Below are positions 56,601 to 64,000 of a DNA stretch of 64,000 nucleotides, in pieces. A model generated the notes under the pieces. It worked only from the letters and a program-made list of their open reading frames with translations, had not been told where the DNA came from and did not search any database. Position 1 is the stretch's first letter; each line of letters starts with the position of its first letter. The translations under genes and the position numbers were made by a program. This DNA is from Simmondsia chinensis (Eukaryota > Streptophyta > Magnoliopsida > Caryophyllales > Simmondsiaceae), in assembly GCA_018398585.1 (NCBI GenBank), contig JAGTTD010000021.1, forward strand, positions 1,386,501 through 1,450,500. The letters run 5' to 3'.

Positions 56601-58948
56601 TTAAACGACAAGATGCCTCAGTCATCAAATAAAAACCCAAATCCCTCTAATCCCTCTGCAAATCTATCAACTATGTCGGGCAAGCTCTAGGAGCTCTTAA
56701 TCCAGAGAGCTCCTAAAAGGACCGCCAGTACCATCATTAAGCAAAGCCTGCTCAATAAACACCCTCTAAAACACAGAAGTAGAACACCCAGAAAAACCCA
56801 TTTCAACAATCCCATTCCAAAAAATCCATTGATCAAAACCCTTTTCTTTGTTAGGAAAGCCAATACAACTTTGGGGATTTGAACTAGAATCAGGTCATAG
56901 GGCCTCAGCTTTGATTGTATTTTACCAATAGACCTATGCTGAACGTGGCTATCAATTCAAAACCACAGCCAACAAAAAAGTCAAGTTATTTACTCCGTTG
57001 GTCCCTTATGTTTGTATGTTTGCTCGTCCCTTATCTTTTCTTTCATTCCAAATAGTCCCTAATGTTTGTGAATCCAAACTAGTGCTTCGTCTTTTCTTTT
57101 GCCATAAAATAAAATATGAGAGACTATATTGAGCCAAAAAAAAGAAAGTTGCGAACAACCAAGTTGAACAAATTTTAAATAAAGACTATTCTGAACAAAA
57201 GAAAAGGCAAAAGTCCAAATTGAATAAACTTACAACATTATAACCAAATGCAATAAACCCCAAACGAGAGAAAAAGAGCCTAGATGCAGAAGAATATTAA
57301 CATCAAATACCCAAAAATACCATACCCAAAATGCAATATTTTCAAAATTAGCACCCAATAATCAGAAAAATTAACAAAAACAGAACTTCGGAAAATTCAA
57401 TTTAGGGACATATTTTAATACCTAAAGCACAATTTTCATACCAAAAAACACAATACATTTATCACCTAAAAATCAGGGGAAAAAAATTAGAAAACAGAAA
57501 CTCAGAAGAACCCAATTAAGAGAAAAATATTTAATGTAAATGCTAGCCCTTTGAAGCGAAAAATGGTAATATAAGCACAATGTTCACACAAAAAAAATAT
57601 CATGCCCAGAACAAAAAGTTAGCAATATTAGCACCTAAATATCAAAAAAAAAAAAAAAAGAAAGAAAAAAGAAAAACAGACATTCAGAAAATACCCGATT
57701 AAGAGAAAAATATTTAATGTAAATGCCAACCATCTGAGGCAAAAAATTGGCAATATTTGCACAATATTAACACCAAAAAACACAAAAATACCATCCCCAG
57801 AACGCAATGTTGAAATATCAGCACCAAAAAATAGGGGGGGAAAAAGCGAAAACATAAATACATTAAAACCCCATTAAAAGAATGTTAAGAACCAACTGTC
57901 CCAAAAGCTTAAACTAACTCCGTATGCTGATGACTAATTTTATATTCTGACACAATATTAACACCAACAACACAAAAATACCACCGCCAAAACGCAATGT
58001 TAGCAACATCAACACCAAAAAATAGGGGAAAAAAATAAAATAAAAGAAAACAGAAAGACATTAAAACTCCATTAAGTGAATGTCAAGGAACCAACTGTCC
58101 CGATAGTTTATGCTAATGGATGAAAACCCACTTTTATATTCCAACACAGAAACATACATCAACAAACCCAGTGTCTCAAGGGCTCCCGCATATGTAGGGT
58201 CTCGGAGGGGTGGGATGTACGCAGCCTTACCCCTTCAGGGTGCTACTTTAAGGAAAGGCTACGTCTGAGGACACCCGACCTAAGAAGATTCTAACACAGA
58301 AACATAGTTACTGTAAATGCTAACCATCTGAAGCAAAGAATCTAACCAAAGCAAAAAAATTTGCAATTTTAGCAATATCAGCACAAAAAAAATCAGAAAA
58401 AAATAAAAAAATAAAAATACATGAAGTGTACTGATTACTATTATCCGGGAGAAATTACGATAATTTTGTGACACTTTTTTAAATTCACATCGTTGCTCTA
58501 ACAATAATAACTTTTATAGGTCAATAACAAGTACCTACATTCAACAACAACAACAACAAACCAAGTGCCTCAAGCGCTCCCGCATAAGCAGGGTCCAGAA
58601 GGAGTGGACATTCGCAGCCTTACCCCTTTAGGGTATAACCCCGCTGAGAGGCTATTTACAAAGTCTCCAAACCTTATAAGGTTGACAACACGAGGACTTT
58701 CCAGGAGGTCATCCATCCTGATACTACTCTTGTCCAAACACACTTAACTTCAAAGTTCTAACGGGATCCGGTTGCATTAATCAACCCTAACAAGTACCCA
58801 CATTAAAACCCAATAAAGAGAAACAAAGTAAATGTAAATGCTAACCATCAGATGCATCAGTAGCACATTCAATGAAGCAAAAACCCCACATTAAAATGCA
58901 ACTGATTACTATCATTATTATCAAGAGGAGCCCTCTTTGCTCCTTCAT
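44660..58948 (-). CDS. SRF: STRUBBELIG-receptor-family LRR receptor-like kinase, SRF6/SRF7 type (16 exons, 711 aa)
   Basis: Exons: 58948-58846, 55407-55275, 54423-54352, 54267-54202, 53285-53214, 53112-53041, 52074-52003, 51761-51696, 51612-51550, 51109-50808, 49197-48905, 47724-47462, 46869-46737, 46479-46355, 45774-45618, 44803-44660; 2136 nt, in frame, GT-AG. Order: signal peptide (1-28), N-terminal cap ([14 protein letters not shown]), about six LRRs in 63-72 nt exons, Pro-rich stretch (~250-260), membrane segment (~288-312), basic stop-transfer KRRSRR, linker with [14 protein letters not shown], and kinase (~405-695). P-loop G422-E-G-Y-L-G-R-V and AVK (K443) are intact; HRD reads HQD (538-540), N545 is kept, DFG reads DCG (558-560), and APE is present. 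The family is often catalytically atypical and acts in plasma-membrane signalling in tissue morphogenesis and cell-wall or immune responses. Exon 1 was placed by its ATDASD end matching this family. Confidence 0.93.
44848..45242. mobile_element. hAT-family GAGCTCG-rich element in the last SRF intron
   Basis: Left TGGGGGTGTATATAAATGAG; the right, reversed, is TAGGCATTGCAAACAAG; AGCTCG words between. No target duplication seen. Confidence 0.55.
45840..46315 (+). mobile_element. Decayed Copia-like LTR in an SRF intron
   Basis: TTGGTTAGGATATAATCTG, AAGCTACATTGAGGAGGGTT, GTGGTTTTTCCTCTAAAAA and GGATTTCCACATAAATATT pair with 26280-26925. Confidence 0.55.
46928..47425. repeat. Two tandem copies of a GGAACCAACTNTYCCAAA repeat
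   Basis: Copy 1 (~46930-47150) and copy 2 (~47215-47425) share CACACCTCCTCAYAGCATGA, ATTCACTTTATACCTT, GTTGGGATTTGAACTC, TAATACYAKGTTAAGGAACC. Fragments occur at 22600-22700, 51350-51470, 57895 and 58085. The class is unclear. Confidence 0.65.
49285..49525. mobile_element. Foldback MITE (GTTTTCTGTTT type) in an SRF intron
   Basis: Left GGGCTTGTTCGGTATGGTTT; right AAACTAAAAATTGCAAAC and AATACCATACTGACC, inverted counterparts. Same family as 30503-30740. Confidence 0.6.
49831..50190 (-). mobile_element. Copia-like LTR (5' LTR on minus strand) with adjacent primer site
   Basis: On the minus strand the LTR runs TGTTAAGATTGG ... GATCCTAACA (360 bp). Two bases further is TGGTATCAGAGC (plus 49817-49828 reversed), the standard primer site complementary to initiator Met tRNA. 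The internal region left of it is gone. Confidence 0.85.
50370..50775. mobile_element. Foldback MITE (TTATTTACTCCATTGGTCC type)
   Basis: Left TTATTTACTCCATTGGTCCC; the right, reversed, is AGGGAGTTATTTAATTATT..TTGGTCC. Inside are inverted CTATTTTGAACAAAAGAAAAG / CTTTTATTCAAAATAG words. A related copy is at 56990-57245. It abuts SRF exon 10. Confidence 0.6.
51186..51350. repeat. Fragment of the GGGTACCC-rich dispersed element
   Basis: AATGGCAATGGGTCGAATAC, CAGGTCAGATT and CGGGCCCAG resemble one arm of the 14525-15063 element. Confidence 0.4.
51835..51964 (+). mobile_element. SINE, (TTG)n-tailed family
   Basis: GGCCCTTAGGAAACAGCC, GGGAAGCACCCTGTAGAGG, GGCTGCATACATTTTACC, GCGGGAGCC, GGCACTGGGC and (TTG)5. 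Confidence 0.88.
52181..52537 (-). mobile_element. Copia-like solo LTR with 5-bp target duplication
   Basis: The 357-bp LTR is flanked by GCAAC on both sides (52176-52180, 52538-52542). It is similar to 49831-50190 along its length; the ends TATTAGG and CTAATA are one transition each away from TGTTAGG and CTAACA. Confidence 0.8.
52600..53000. repeat. GAGCTCG-rich hAT-family relic in an SRF intron
   Basis: GCATGCGAGCTCATC, AGAGCTTGGCCGAGCCAGC and AACGAGCTCGAGTG words; ends unresolved. It ends about 40 bp from SRF exon 6. Confidence 0.5.
53560..54121 (-). mobile_element. Copia-like LTR (TGTTAGG ... CCTAACA), probable solo LTR
   Basis: 562 bp. The minus strand has GTGGTTTTTCCCTCTTTG and GTTTTCCACGTAAATATTGG, as in the plus-strand LTR at 60240-60774. 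Flanking 5-mers do not match. Confidence 0.65.
54654..55144. mobile_element. hAT-type element with perfect 8-bp target duplication
   Basis: Ends TAGGGCTGCAAATGAG and CTCATTGCAACCCTA are near-perfect inverted repeats. TTTACATT flanks both sides (54646-54653, 55145-55152). The interior has AGCTTG/GAGCC words; no frame. It lies in an SRF intron. Confidence 0.9.
55553..55690 (+). mobile_element. SINE, (TTG)n-tailed family, head-less
   Basis: GGTTGGGGGTCCTCGGAAAC, AGGGTAGCTCCCG, GGGAAGGCTGCG, ACCCTGCTTTTGCAGGAGCC and (TTG)n. Confidence 0.9.
55893..56018 (+). mobile_element. SINE, (TTG)n-tailed family, head-less
   Basis: GGGTTGGGGGCCCTTCGGAA, AGGTAACACCCTATAGGGG, GTTGCGTACATCTTACCC and GCACTGGGTTTGTTG. 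Confidence 0.88.
56340..56990 (-). other. SRF intron 1 segment with coding-like scraps, no gene assigned
   Basis: Minus-strand frames show scraps such as [18 protein letters not shown] and [16 protein letters not shown] separated by stops. They might be an old retrocopy; no family recognised. Confidence 0.25.
56990..57245. mobile_element. Foldback MITE, relative of 50370-50775
   Basis: AAGTTATTTACTCCGTTGGT, CCTTATCTTTTCTTTCATTC and inverted CTGAACAAAAGAAAAGG. Confidence 0.5.
58150..58290 (-). mobile_element. SINE, (TTG)n-tailed family
   Basis: Plus strand: CAGTGTCTCAAGGGCTCCCG, TGTAGGGTCTCGGAGGGG, GTACGCAGCCTTACCCCTTC, AGGGTGCTACTTTAAGG. Confidence 0.85.
58542..58788 (-). mobile_element. 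5S rRNA-headed SINE, 247 bp, with 15/16-bp target duplication
   Basis: Minus strand from 58788: AATGCAACCGGATCCCGTTA, GAACTTTGAAGTTAAGTGTG, GACAAGAGTAGTATCAGG, ATGGATGACCTCCTGGAAAG, TCCTCGTGTTG (plant 5S-like), then the SINE tail (AAATAGCCTC, GGGGTAAGGCTGCG, GGACCCTGC, GCGGGAGCG) and (TTG)6. AACAAGTACC[T/C]ACATT flanks both sides (58526-58541, 58789-58804). It sits about 40 bp inside SRF intron 1. Confidence 0.9.
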
Positions 58949-58996
58949 CTTTCTCTCTCTACAACTCTCTCTCTCTCTCTCTCTCTTTCTCTCAGC
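58949..58996. repeat. (CT)n/(GA)n microsatellite in the SRF 5' leader
   Basis: About 15 CT repeats start ten bases upstream of the SRF start codon; the transcript would carry a GA-rich leader. Confidence 0.8.
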
Positions 58997-59049
58997 CCTT
59001 CATTGATAACTTTGGAACAGAAATGGTGACAGTGACACCCTCCACCTCT

Positions 59050-60020
59050 TGCATTTGATTTTTGGGGTTTTTTTTTTTATTTTTTGTTCTTTTCAATTAA
59101 TTAATTAATTTTTTTTTTTTTGATTTTGGGAAATTTGGTGTTGTATTTGAATAATTTAATATCTGACCGTGCAAGAGTAGGGCCATACTTCTGTAAAGCT
59201 GGCACGCACGACAGTCCACATAAATCCAATTCCAACATAAAAAAGTCTCCCCTAATGCTTTTAAGGTGTCCGTATAAAATTATTATTATTAAAGTAAGAT
59301 TATTATTTAAAAAAATTTTATAGCTCGTATTGTTGATACAATAATAATAAGTCTAATACCTCAAGAATTTTTGCATAAGTAGAAAGTTGAGTTCGGGTCT
59401 AATACCAGAAGCCTACAGGGCTTCATACGTGCTCCAAACTACCAAGATTTGAACGAGCAAGCCTTAACACCCACGGATTTCCTCAATCGTCTCAAGATCG
59501 CCTCAAATCGCCAGAGGAAAAAGAGAGAATAGGCGGTAGCGTGATGAAAACAGAGAGAGAATGGAATTCCTGCGTGAAACCCTAAAAAAGGGTCCATATA
59601 TATAGGCAACAGATACCCGATCCGTGGCAAGGCTCCAGGTTCAATCTCGGCCGTTCGTACGATCCAGATCAACGGTCCATAAAAGCCCACAAGAAACACA
59701 AATAGTAGTCCCGGATGGCTGACGCGTGTCAGCCATCAACAACAGATTCTGGGTAGCTTCCTTGAGAAGCTTCGGACAGCGGGCAGTGGCACGGGCAGGT
59801 AAAATGAGCACACGGGCAGGGGCAGCAGTGTCATTTTACCACATAAATTTTAACTGAATTTAATAACCTGCTGATATAATATTTTCTACCTAAAAAATAC
59901 AACTTGTGCCACTAAAAAAAAAAAATTTGCAACATTTGATCTATAATATTTGAACACATCTTGACTTAAATTTTTTTGACATAGTTAAGTCCTATAGGAA
60001 CCAATTTTACAACATAGAAT
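59050..60020. other. Intergenic, upstream of SRF; no gene seen
   Basis: AT-rich, with a moderately GC-rich patch at 59440-59840 that shows no family. A short SINE-like scrap (TCTAATACCTCAAGAATTTT) lies at ~59352. Confidence 0.4.
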
Positions 60021-60083
60021 TTGGAAGGGGTGAAATGTACGCTGCATTACCCCTTCAGGATAATACACTTTTCGAGGACCCCC
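60020..60083 (-). mobile_element. SINE fragment, (TTG)n-tailed family
   Basis: GAAATGTACGCTGCATTACC, CCTTCAGGATAATAC, CGAGGACCCCCCAACTTG on the plus strand. Confidence 0.6.
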
Positions 60084-60239
60084 CAACTTGAGAAACATGA
60101 AAAATATGGAAGTATATATAAGAGCCAACGCAAACAAATATCTAGGTGAAAAAGCCTACATAACAACACCATGTAAGCAAATGGAGAGTATAGGCAGCGA
60201 ATAGCAATATAACAATAAGGCGACAGACAATAATAATTT

Positions 60240-60790
60240 TGTTAGGATATGTCTCAAATTACTTGTTTATGCTATGAGGGAAGCCGCTAGTGTGCCGATG
60301 GATAGGGGTACTCAGCCAATCGATCGGGCACTTCTTTAATCAAGGACGCCTACAGGAGGGGAGCCGATCGATCGATATGGGCCGTGCAACGCGTGCCCTA
60401 GCCGTTTGTTATAAATAGACCTTCGGGGTTTCAGTTTTAGGTAATCCAATTCAATCCAATCAAAGAGAGCCACCGTCCAATTAAGTTTGAGAGCGTTACG
60501 TGAGTTTAGAGAGAAAGATTCAGTAATTTTTCATATATCTCGTTTAGATGAAGTGTCTTTGTAATTCTTCCATTATTTGTGATCAATAAAGAATCTCCAT
60601 CTCCCCATGGTTTTTCCCTTCTCAATTGAAGAAGGGTTTTCCACGTAAATCTCTGTGTTCTTCGTTTGTTTTCTTTTATCCTGTTATTTACTTCTCTTGT
60701 ATGTTATAGTATTTGAATCGAATTAAGTTATCGGGTGCTAAGTTCCGCATTAAGGAGGTATTAATTTTCTAACAACTTGATATCCGAGTA
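60240..60790 (+). mobile_element. Copia-like 5' LTR plus decayed primer-binding site
   Basis: LTR TGTTAGGATATG ... TTTTCTAACA (60240-60774, 535 bp). TGATATCCGAGT at 60779-60790 resembles TGGTATCAGAGC, the initiator-Met-tRNA site. It contains TGGTTTTTCCCTTCTC and GGGTTTTCCACGTAAATCTC. The internal region is lost. Confidence 0.75.
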
Positions 60791-60944
60791 TATCATTTTA
60801 TTCAAGATTTTTCCTCACAAATTAGTATCATAGTATATTAGATTTATCCAGATTCCTCAACAAATTTTTTCATGATAATAACAACTCCCTATTTTTATTA
60901 CATTGTAATTTATTGTGTTGATTCTTAATAATTTTAGCGATGGA

Positions 60945-61470
60945 AGTATGACTGGTAAAACCGTTACTTGCATGTATCCACCCTGTTTGGGATCGAACAT
61001 GGGGTACAAGTGAGCAGCGGAGTGGTGGGGTTAACTATAATAGAAACTATTTTTGTACTCGAATATGGTCAATTGGCACTTATCTCTTCTGTTACTTGTA
61101 ACTGCACAACACAAACTAAATGTATTTTTGTCACTCCAGTATAAGCAATTGTCCACTCTCACTTGTACGCGGCTCCTACACTACAAGTGAGGAAGGTAGT
61201 GGATATATATTGTCATGTCTGTCTCGCTCTGCTCCATACCCGCACCACTCTACCCCACACCGATCGCACCCATCTCATATCCACCTTAACTTTCAGTATA
61301 GGGCAGGTACTAAGTACTCGTTGGATGCCAGCATGTAATGGGACAAGTATGGGTACCAATTTCATACATGTGAGCAGGTAATAGACTGGGTAGCAAATAT
61401 GAATTTGAGTGACGGGTACATATAGAAAAGCCATATTCATACTCGGCCCGCCTCATTATCATCCGTAAGT
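60945..61470. repeat. GGGTACCC-rich dispersed element
   Basis: GATGGAAGTATGACTGGTAA, GGGATCGAACATGGGGTAC, GTATGGGTACCAATTTC and CGGCCCGCCTCATTATCATCC match the ends and middle of 14525-15063. Confidence 0.5.
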
Positions 61471-61479
61471 ATTTAGGTC

Positions 61480-61740
61480 ATATTTGGTAAAGTTGTGAAG
61501 GCACTAGATTTGTTGTTGTTGTTGTTGTATATCTGATAAAGTTGTAAAAAAAAAATTTTTTAGGTGTCGTTTTATAAAAGTACTTTTATAAAATGTGTTT
61601 TTATTAAAAGCACTTATGTCTAAAAATTTTTTAGCTTTAGTGAAAATATTTTTCTTTTGAGGTCGACATACTCTCAAATCTTAGAAAATGTACTTTTTTC
61701 ATAAAAAATAATTTGGTCAAACATATCCTTATAAATTTAT
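61480..61740. repeat. AT-rich foldback repeat (AAAGTACTTTTATAAAA type)
   Basis: AAAGTACTTTTATAAAATG and TATTAAAAGCACTTATG words, bounded by TTTGGTAAAGTTGTGAAG and TTGGTCAAACATATCC; related to 23540-23815. Confidence 0.45.
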
Positions 61741-61871
61741 TTAAAATATTTATTATTTATATTGATATATATAATAAATTAACTTAATATTTAAAATCTT
61801 ATCATTTACATATCATGAAATTTAAGGATATTATCAATTCAATACTCCTTGCCCAAATTCGGTAAAGTTTA

Positions 61872-62461
61872 GGGTTATTTACATTTTAGTACTTTGATAT
61901 TTTTAGAAATAATAAAAAAGACCTTTACCTTTTTGAATTATTAAAAAGACCCCTAATTTTTTTTTCGTATTAATAAAAAGGCCCCTAGGTTTTTGTCGCA
62001 TTAATAAAAAGGCCCATATCCTATGTGATGATGCCATTTTCAATAGACAGAGCTAAAGTGATAGCTATATTTTTATTAATATTATAGTAAAATGACAAAA
62101 CTACGCTTTAATAACCATATTTTAAAACAACTTAAACAAAAATGGATAGTTTTTATATAATATAAAATCTCAAATTTAGTAATAATATAAAATCTCGAAT
62201 TTTATAATAATATAAAATCTCGAATTTCGTACTTATTAATTAAGATAGAGGATATTGAAGCGTACTTCAGGTCGTTTTATTGTAGTCTTAATAAAAAGTA
62301 ATTGTCACGTCAGCTCTATCGATAAAAATGGTATCATCACATTTAAGAGGGGCCTTTTTATTAATTTGATAAAAACTTAGGGGCATTTTTAATAATTTAA
62401 AAAAATCAGGGTCCTTTTTATTATTTTTAAAAATATCGATGTACTAAAATATAAATAATCC
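61872..62461. mobile_element. Mutator-like MITE with 9-bp target duplication (best family copy)
   Basis: 590 bp flanked by TAAAGTTTA on both sides (61863-61871, 62462-62470). Ends GGGTTATTTACATTTTAGTA and, reversed, GGATTATTTATATTTTAGTA; the inverted similarity extends for about 100 bp. No coding frame. Confidence 0.88.
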
Positions 62462-62984
62462 TAAAGTTTATTTAAAGTTACTGAAGTAAAATATGATTTT
62501 AGTAATATATGGGCCAGCTTTCTAATCTAATGATTTTTTGGGTCGAAAAATATGATTTTTTGTGAAAACTCGATGAATTATTTTCATGGTCTGCTGATTT
62601 TTTGTGAAAAACACCAATATATATATTATAGCAATTTTATGTTATATTAGCATCTTCTAATGAAAATTGACCTTATGTTTACAAAATTTGACCGAGTTTT
62701 GGAATAAGGTATCCAAGTGAGAAAATTTTCAAACTTTATGAGATCCCATTACATATATCATTGAAATATTATGATATTTAGGTAATAAATGTTCCAATCT
62801 GATGATATCTATGTGATAAATTCTTTGTATTGAAATTAATGTATTATTATTTAAACTATTATGCTTACTTGATGATAAAATTAGTTATTCATCTTTTACT
62901 CTTTACATTACCGATTATCATATGTAAGATTAATTTGATCACAAAATAAAATATAAAAAGGCATTCATATTTTAATCTTTTTAA

Positions 62985-63200
62985 TACAAGGTAGGTATAT
63001 GCGGATACTGGGTGGGGCGGCGCGGGTACATGTAAGTATGGGGTGGGGCGGGTACAAGCCTATGCCCGTACCCGCCCCATACCCGTGATGGATATTAACA
63101 TGTGTATCCTACCCGTACCCTTATCTATACCCATACACGCCCCAAACGGGGCGAATATCCTCGAATAACGGACTTTACCTCCCCCATTGCCATCCCTACC
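62985..63200. repeat. GGGTACCC-rich dispersed element
   Basis: GGTGGGGCGGCGCGGGTAC, GTACCCGCCCCATACCCG and CCCCATTGCCATCCCTA; shortest copy of the family. Confidence 0.6.
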
Positions 63201-64000
63201 TACAAACCCCACTTTAATATTAATATATATATATAACTTAAGCACAAGGTGTGAGATGGGTTTATACAATGTTTACGCTTCAAGCTCAAATAGACATTCC
63301 TAAAATAAAATACGTTAAAACATAAAATTAATCTTGAATCTTCGCTTATGGCCGTTATAATAAAATACAAAAAATTTATGGGTTCACTAATTTTTGTCTC
63401 TCTTGGTTGATGGCTCTCTCTCAGTTTCATTGGAACTGCAAAACAGCAGGCTTTTTTTGGTTTTTCGTATATTATTTTAATTATTTTTCGGTTTATTCTA
63501 AGGAATTTTTCGATTTTTCAACACCAAGGGATTTATGTAAGATTTTGGGTTGTGCACACTTCATCTAATAAATAATATTTTTTGGGTTATTATACTTTAG
63601 TCAATGTATTAGTTTAATCTTTATAATTTTAATTGTATTAATTTAGTTCTTATATAATTAAAATTGTGTTAATTTGGCATTTAAGGTAAAATTTATGTTA
63701 GGTTGTTAATAAATTTTTAATATTTCAGCCATGGATTAAGTTAAATTAAGTTAATTGGTGGTTTGTATTGAATTACTTGGATCTAATATGATTATGATAT
63801 TAAAAATTACGATAATTAATATAAAAGTAACCCAACTATATGTCAATATACCAAAAAATAATACACTTCTATTTTCTAACCAAAAAATAACAGAGACGGT
63901 TCCGAAAATAATACTGAAAAATAAAAAAATTAAAAAAATAATGCTGAAAAATATATATTTTCAAATCTACTGTTGAACCGCGTTTTAAAGATGCGGCTAT
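63200..64000. other. AT-rich intergenic, no gene seen
   Basis: Low-complexity AT-rich DNA up to the window edge. Only short frames without family resemblance. Confidence 0.5.

Larger units (their letters stand above)
57290..58870. repeat. Degenerate ~180-200 bp repeats in SRF intron 1 that include the exon-1 donor region
   Basis: TTAATGTAAATGCTAGCC (57533), TTAATGTAAATGCCAACC (57715), CTGTAAATGCTAACCATCTG (58312) and AAATGTAAATGCTAACCATC (58830, the true exon-1/intron boundary) recur, with CAATRTTARCAYCAMMAA and CATTAAAACYCCATTAA blocks between. SINEs interrupt the series. Confidence 0.6.

Noticed and set aside
59439..59699. Minus-strand frame of 86 codons upstream of SRF
   Set aside because: No family resemblance, no leader or splice signals.

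Overview
The window is nuclear DNA from a flowering plant, almost certainly a eudicot. It has AT-rich spacers, GT-AG introns, plant-only gene families (a STRUBBELIG-type receptor, a plant O-fucosyltransferase-like protein, a chloroplast-type NUMOD3-motif protein, a DUF1985 transposon gene), plant SINEs with (TTG)n tails, hAT, Harbinger and Mutator-like MITEs, Copia-like LTRs with an initiator-Met-tRNA primer site, and an L1-type LINE with a plant RNase H domain. The species cannot be named from sequence alone.

Layout. 1-1918 (minus) is a broken DUF1985 gene of the kind carried by Ulp1-type Mutator-like elements; it runs off the left edge. 1990-6650 is a tandem array of ~86-bp units arranged as ~172-bp dimers, starting in the 5' flank of that gene. 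7859-13676 is a 5'-truncated, decayed LINE. 13.7-20.9 kb holds only repeats: an RNase H relic, SINEs, a Harbinger element with TTA duplications, palindromes, and an 880-bp hAT-type element with a perfect 8-bp duplication.

Four host genes follow. (1) 21113-31442 (plus): seven coding exons joined by me (total 1680 nt, in frame) encode a 559-aa NUMOD3-motif protein, probably plastid-targeted. (2) 33022-35087 (minus): a two-exon gene for a 92-aa hydrophilic protein I do not recognise, with G-box/ABRE-like motifs upstream. (3) 39410-43492 (plus): three exons, a 550-aa type II membrane O-fucosyltransferase-like protein. (4) 44660-58948 (minus): sixteen exons, a 711-aa STRUBBELIG-receptor-family LRR kinase (SRF6/SRF7 type) whose N-terminal exon lies about 3.4 kb upstream of exon 2. 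In each of the four, reading frame is kept across every junction.

Introns and spacers are packed with small elements. I count about 18 copies of one SINE tail family; three on the minus strand are fused to a 5S-rRNA-like head, and two of these have long, near-perfect target-site duplications (15 of 16 and 17 of 18). 35.3-37.8 kb holds a direct duplication in which one copy contains a tRNA-derived SINE with a perfect 14-bp duplication while the other keeps the intact empty site. SRF intron 1 carries degenerate ~180-200 bp repeats that copy the exon-1 splice-donor region. 59-64 kb is intergenic, with one decayed LTR plus primer site, a 590-bp Mutator-like MITE, and further repeats.

All joins, family names and element calls come from reading the sequence and from memory of the families; no search or alignment program was run.
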